Shown here piece by piece: positions 62,753-64,000 of a stretch of DNA of 64,000 bases. The notes below the pieces were generated by a model. It saw only the letters and a program-made list of their open reading frames with translations. It was not told the origin of the DNA and made no database searches. The stretch is from Comamonas testosteroni TK102 (lineage in GTDB: Bacteria > Pseudomonadota > Gammaproteobacteria > Burkholderiales > Burkholderiaceae_C): NCBI RefSeq assembly GCF_000739375.1, contig NZ_CP006704.1, forward strand, positions 248,001 through 312,000, written 5' to 3'. The translations under genes and the position numbers were made by a program. How positions within the stretch are numbered: position 1 is the stretch's first letter; each line of letters opens with the position of its first letter.

Positions 62753-63982
62753 ATGGGTAAGACGTCGCTGGATAAATCGAAGATCAAGTTTTTGCTGCTT
62801 GAGGGCATACATCCCTCCGCGCTCAAGGTGCTGCATGACGCGGGCTATACCAATGTGGAGGCGCTGACCGGCGCGCTGGACGGCGAGGAGCTCAAGCGCA
62901 AGATCGCCGACGTGCACTTTGTCGGCATCCGCTCGCGCACCCAGCTCACGGCCGATGTGTTCGCGGCCGCGCAGAAGCTGGTCGCCGTGGGCTGCTTTTG
63001 CATAGGCACCAACCAGGTCGACCTCAATGCGGCGCGCGAGCGCGGTGTGGTGGTCTTCAACGCACCTTATTCCAACACCCGCTCCGTGGCCGAGCTGGTG
63101 CTGGGCGAAGCCATCCTGCTGCTGCGCGGCATCCCCGAAAAGAACGCCGTCTCCCACCGCGGCGGCTGGAAGAAGAGCGCAGAGAACTCCTTCGAGATTC
63201 GCGGCAAGACGCTGGGCATCGTCGGCTATGGCTCCATCGGCACCCAGCTGTCGGTGCTGGCCGAAGGCCTGGGCATGAAGGTCATCTTCCACGACGTGGT
63301 GACCAAGCTGCCGCTGGGCAATGCCCAGCAGAGCAGCGGTCTCAACGAGCTGCTGGCCCAGTCCGACATCGTCACCCTGCATGTGCCCGAGCTGGCCTCC
63401 ACGAACGGCATGATGGGCGCGACCCAGATTGCCGCCATGAAGCCCGGCAGCATTCTCATCAATGCCTCGCGCGGCACGGTGGTCGATATCGAGGCCCTGG
63501 CCGAGTCGCTCAGGAGCGGCAAGCTGCTGGGCGCCGCCATCGACGTCTTCCCCAAGGAGCCCAAGAGCAACAAGGACGAATTCCTGTCGCCGCTGCGCGG
63601 CATGGACAATGTCATTCTCACGCCGCACATCGGCGGCTCCACCATGGAAGCGCAGGCCAATATCGGTCTGGAAGTGGCGGAGAAGCTGGTCAAGTACAGC
63701 GACAACGGCACCACCACCTCGGCCGTCAACTTCCCCGAAGTGGCGCTGCCCGAGCATCCTGGCAACAACCGCATCCTGCATGTGCACGAGAACCGCCCCG
63801 GCATTCTCTCGGCCATCAACCAGGTGTTTGCCGACAACGGCATCAATATCGCGGGCCAGTATCTGCGCACCGATGAGAAGGTCGGCTATGTGGTGATCGA
63901 TATCGATGCCAAGTCCTCGGCGCTGGCGCTGGAGAAGCTCGCGCAGATCGCGGGCACCATCCGCTGCCGCGTGCTGTTCTGA
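62753..63982 (+). CDS. serA: D-3-phosphoglycerate dehydrogenase
   Basis: 409 residues, first step of serine synthesis. N-terminal MGKTSLDKSKIKFLLLEGIH matches the E. coli enzyme; VGCFCIGTNQVDL; NAD loop LGIVGYGSIGTQL; Arg in NASRGTVVDIEAL, Glu in PKEPKSN, His in LTPHIGGSTMEAQ; C-terminal ACT domain RILHVHENRPGILSAINQV, ending TIRCRVLF. The start 62753 gives the normal length; an ATG 18 nt upstream has GGAG before it and is an alternative. Confidence 0.96.
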   Translation: MGKTSLDKSKIKFLLLEGIHPSALKVLHDAGYTNVEALTGALDGEELKRKIADVHFVGIRSRTQLTADVFAAAQKLVAVGCFCIGTNQVDLNAARERGVVVFNAPYSNTRSVAELVLGEAILLLRGIPEKNAVSHRGGWKKSAENSFEIRGKTLGIVGYGSIGTQLSVLAEGLGMKVIFHDVVTKLPLGNAQQSSGLNELLAQSDIVTLHVPELASTNGMMGATQIAAMKPGSILINASRGTVVDIEALAESLRSGKLLGAAIDVFPKEPKSNKDEFLSPLRGMDNVILTPHIGGSTMEAQANIGLEVAEKLVKYSDNGTTTSAVNFPEVALPEHPGNNRILHVHENRPGILSAINQVFADNGINIAGQYLRTDEKVGYVVIDIDAKSSALALEKLAQIAGTIRCRVLF

Positions 63983-64000
63983 GGCCTGGGCCGCTGAACG

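Overview
The window looks like chromosomal DNA of a high-GC betaproteobacterium of the family Comamonadaceae (Comamonas/Delftia type). The evidence is eight Bug (TctC-like) solute-binding protein genes, the Fpr, RluE, PntAB and SerA complements, and two families of short dispersed intergenic repeats. No tRNA, rRNA, CRISPR array, prophage or insertion sequence was seen. Species assignment is inference.

Region 1 (1-9.2 kb, minus strand) is a catabolic set for a CoA-activated acid: a short-chain dehydrogenase and a MaoC hydratase (together resembling the two halves of peroxisomal MFE-2), a crotonase, a CoA-transferase-family protein, a thiolase, then after a terminator two Bug proteins flanking an AMP-dependent acyl-CoA ligase that carries a frameshift at a G6 run. 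Region 2 (9.4-19.3 kb, plus strand, divergent) holds a mesaconyl-C4-CoA-hydratase-like protein, acyl-CoA dehydrogenase, CaiB-type CoA-transferase, MmgE/PrpD protein, M20 amidohydrolase, two Bug proteins, a CitE-type lyase and an SDR. Together they look like an uncharacterised pathway for a branched or substituted dicarboxylate that ends in citramalyl-CoA-type cleavage. This is the strongest candidate for an undescribed system.

Region 3 (19.3-29.3 kb): a lipoprotein plus papain-like amidase pair, a four-gene branched-chain-amino-acid-type ABC transporter in which the two permeases are fused, ferredoxin-NADP reductase, a YihY membrane protein and an acetyl-CoA hydrolase/CoA-transferase. Region 4 (29.4-42.9 kb) is a D-glucarate/D-galactarate regulon: garD, a Bug protein and a glucarate-dehydratase-like enolase on the minus strand; a FadR-type GntR regulator divergent from them; then Bug, kdgD, Bug, Bug, a D-2-hydroxyacid dehydrogenase, gudD and a 2-oxoglutarate semialdehyde dehydrogenase on the plus strand. 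The enzymes account for the whole route glucarate/galactarate -> 5-keto-4-deoxyglucarate -> 2-oxoglutarate semialdehyde -> 2-oxoglutarate. A palindrome matching the FadR-family consensus lies between regulator and enolase gene, and a degenerate version overlaps the -10 of the plus operon.

Region 5 (43-64 kb) is mostly housekeeping: LysR, DsbA-like and cyclase genes; cidA/cidB with a divergent LysR; rluE; a metallo-hydrolase; pntAB; LysE with a divergent Lrp regulator; azurin; exonuclease III and pyrE with overlapping start codons; an HPP-CBS protein; a nitroreductase; and serA. Across the window a structured repeat (three hairpins with compensatory base changes) occurs four times, each time 4-10 nt after a stop codon and in the same orientation as that gene.
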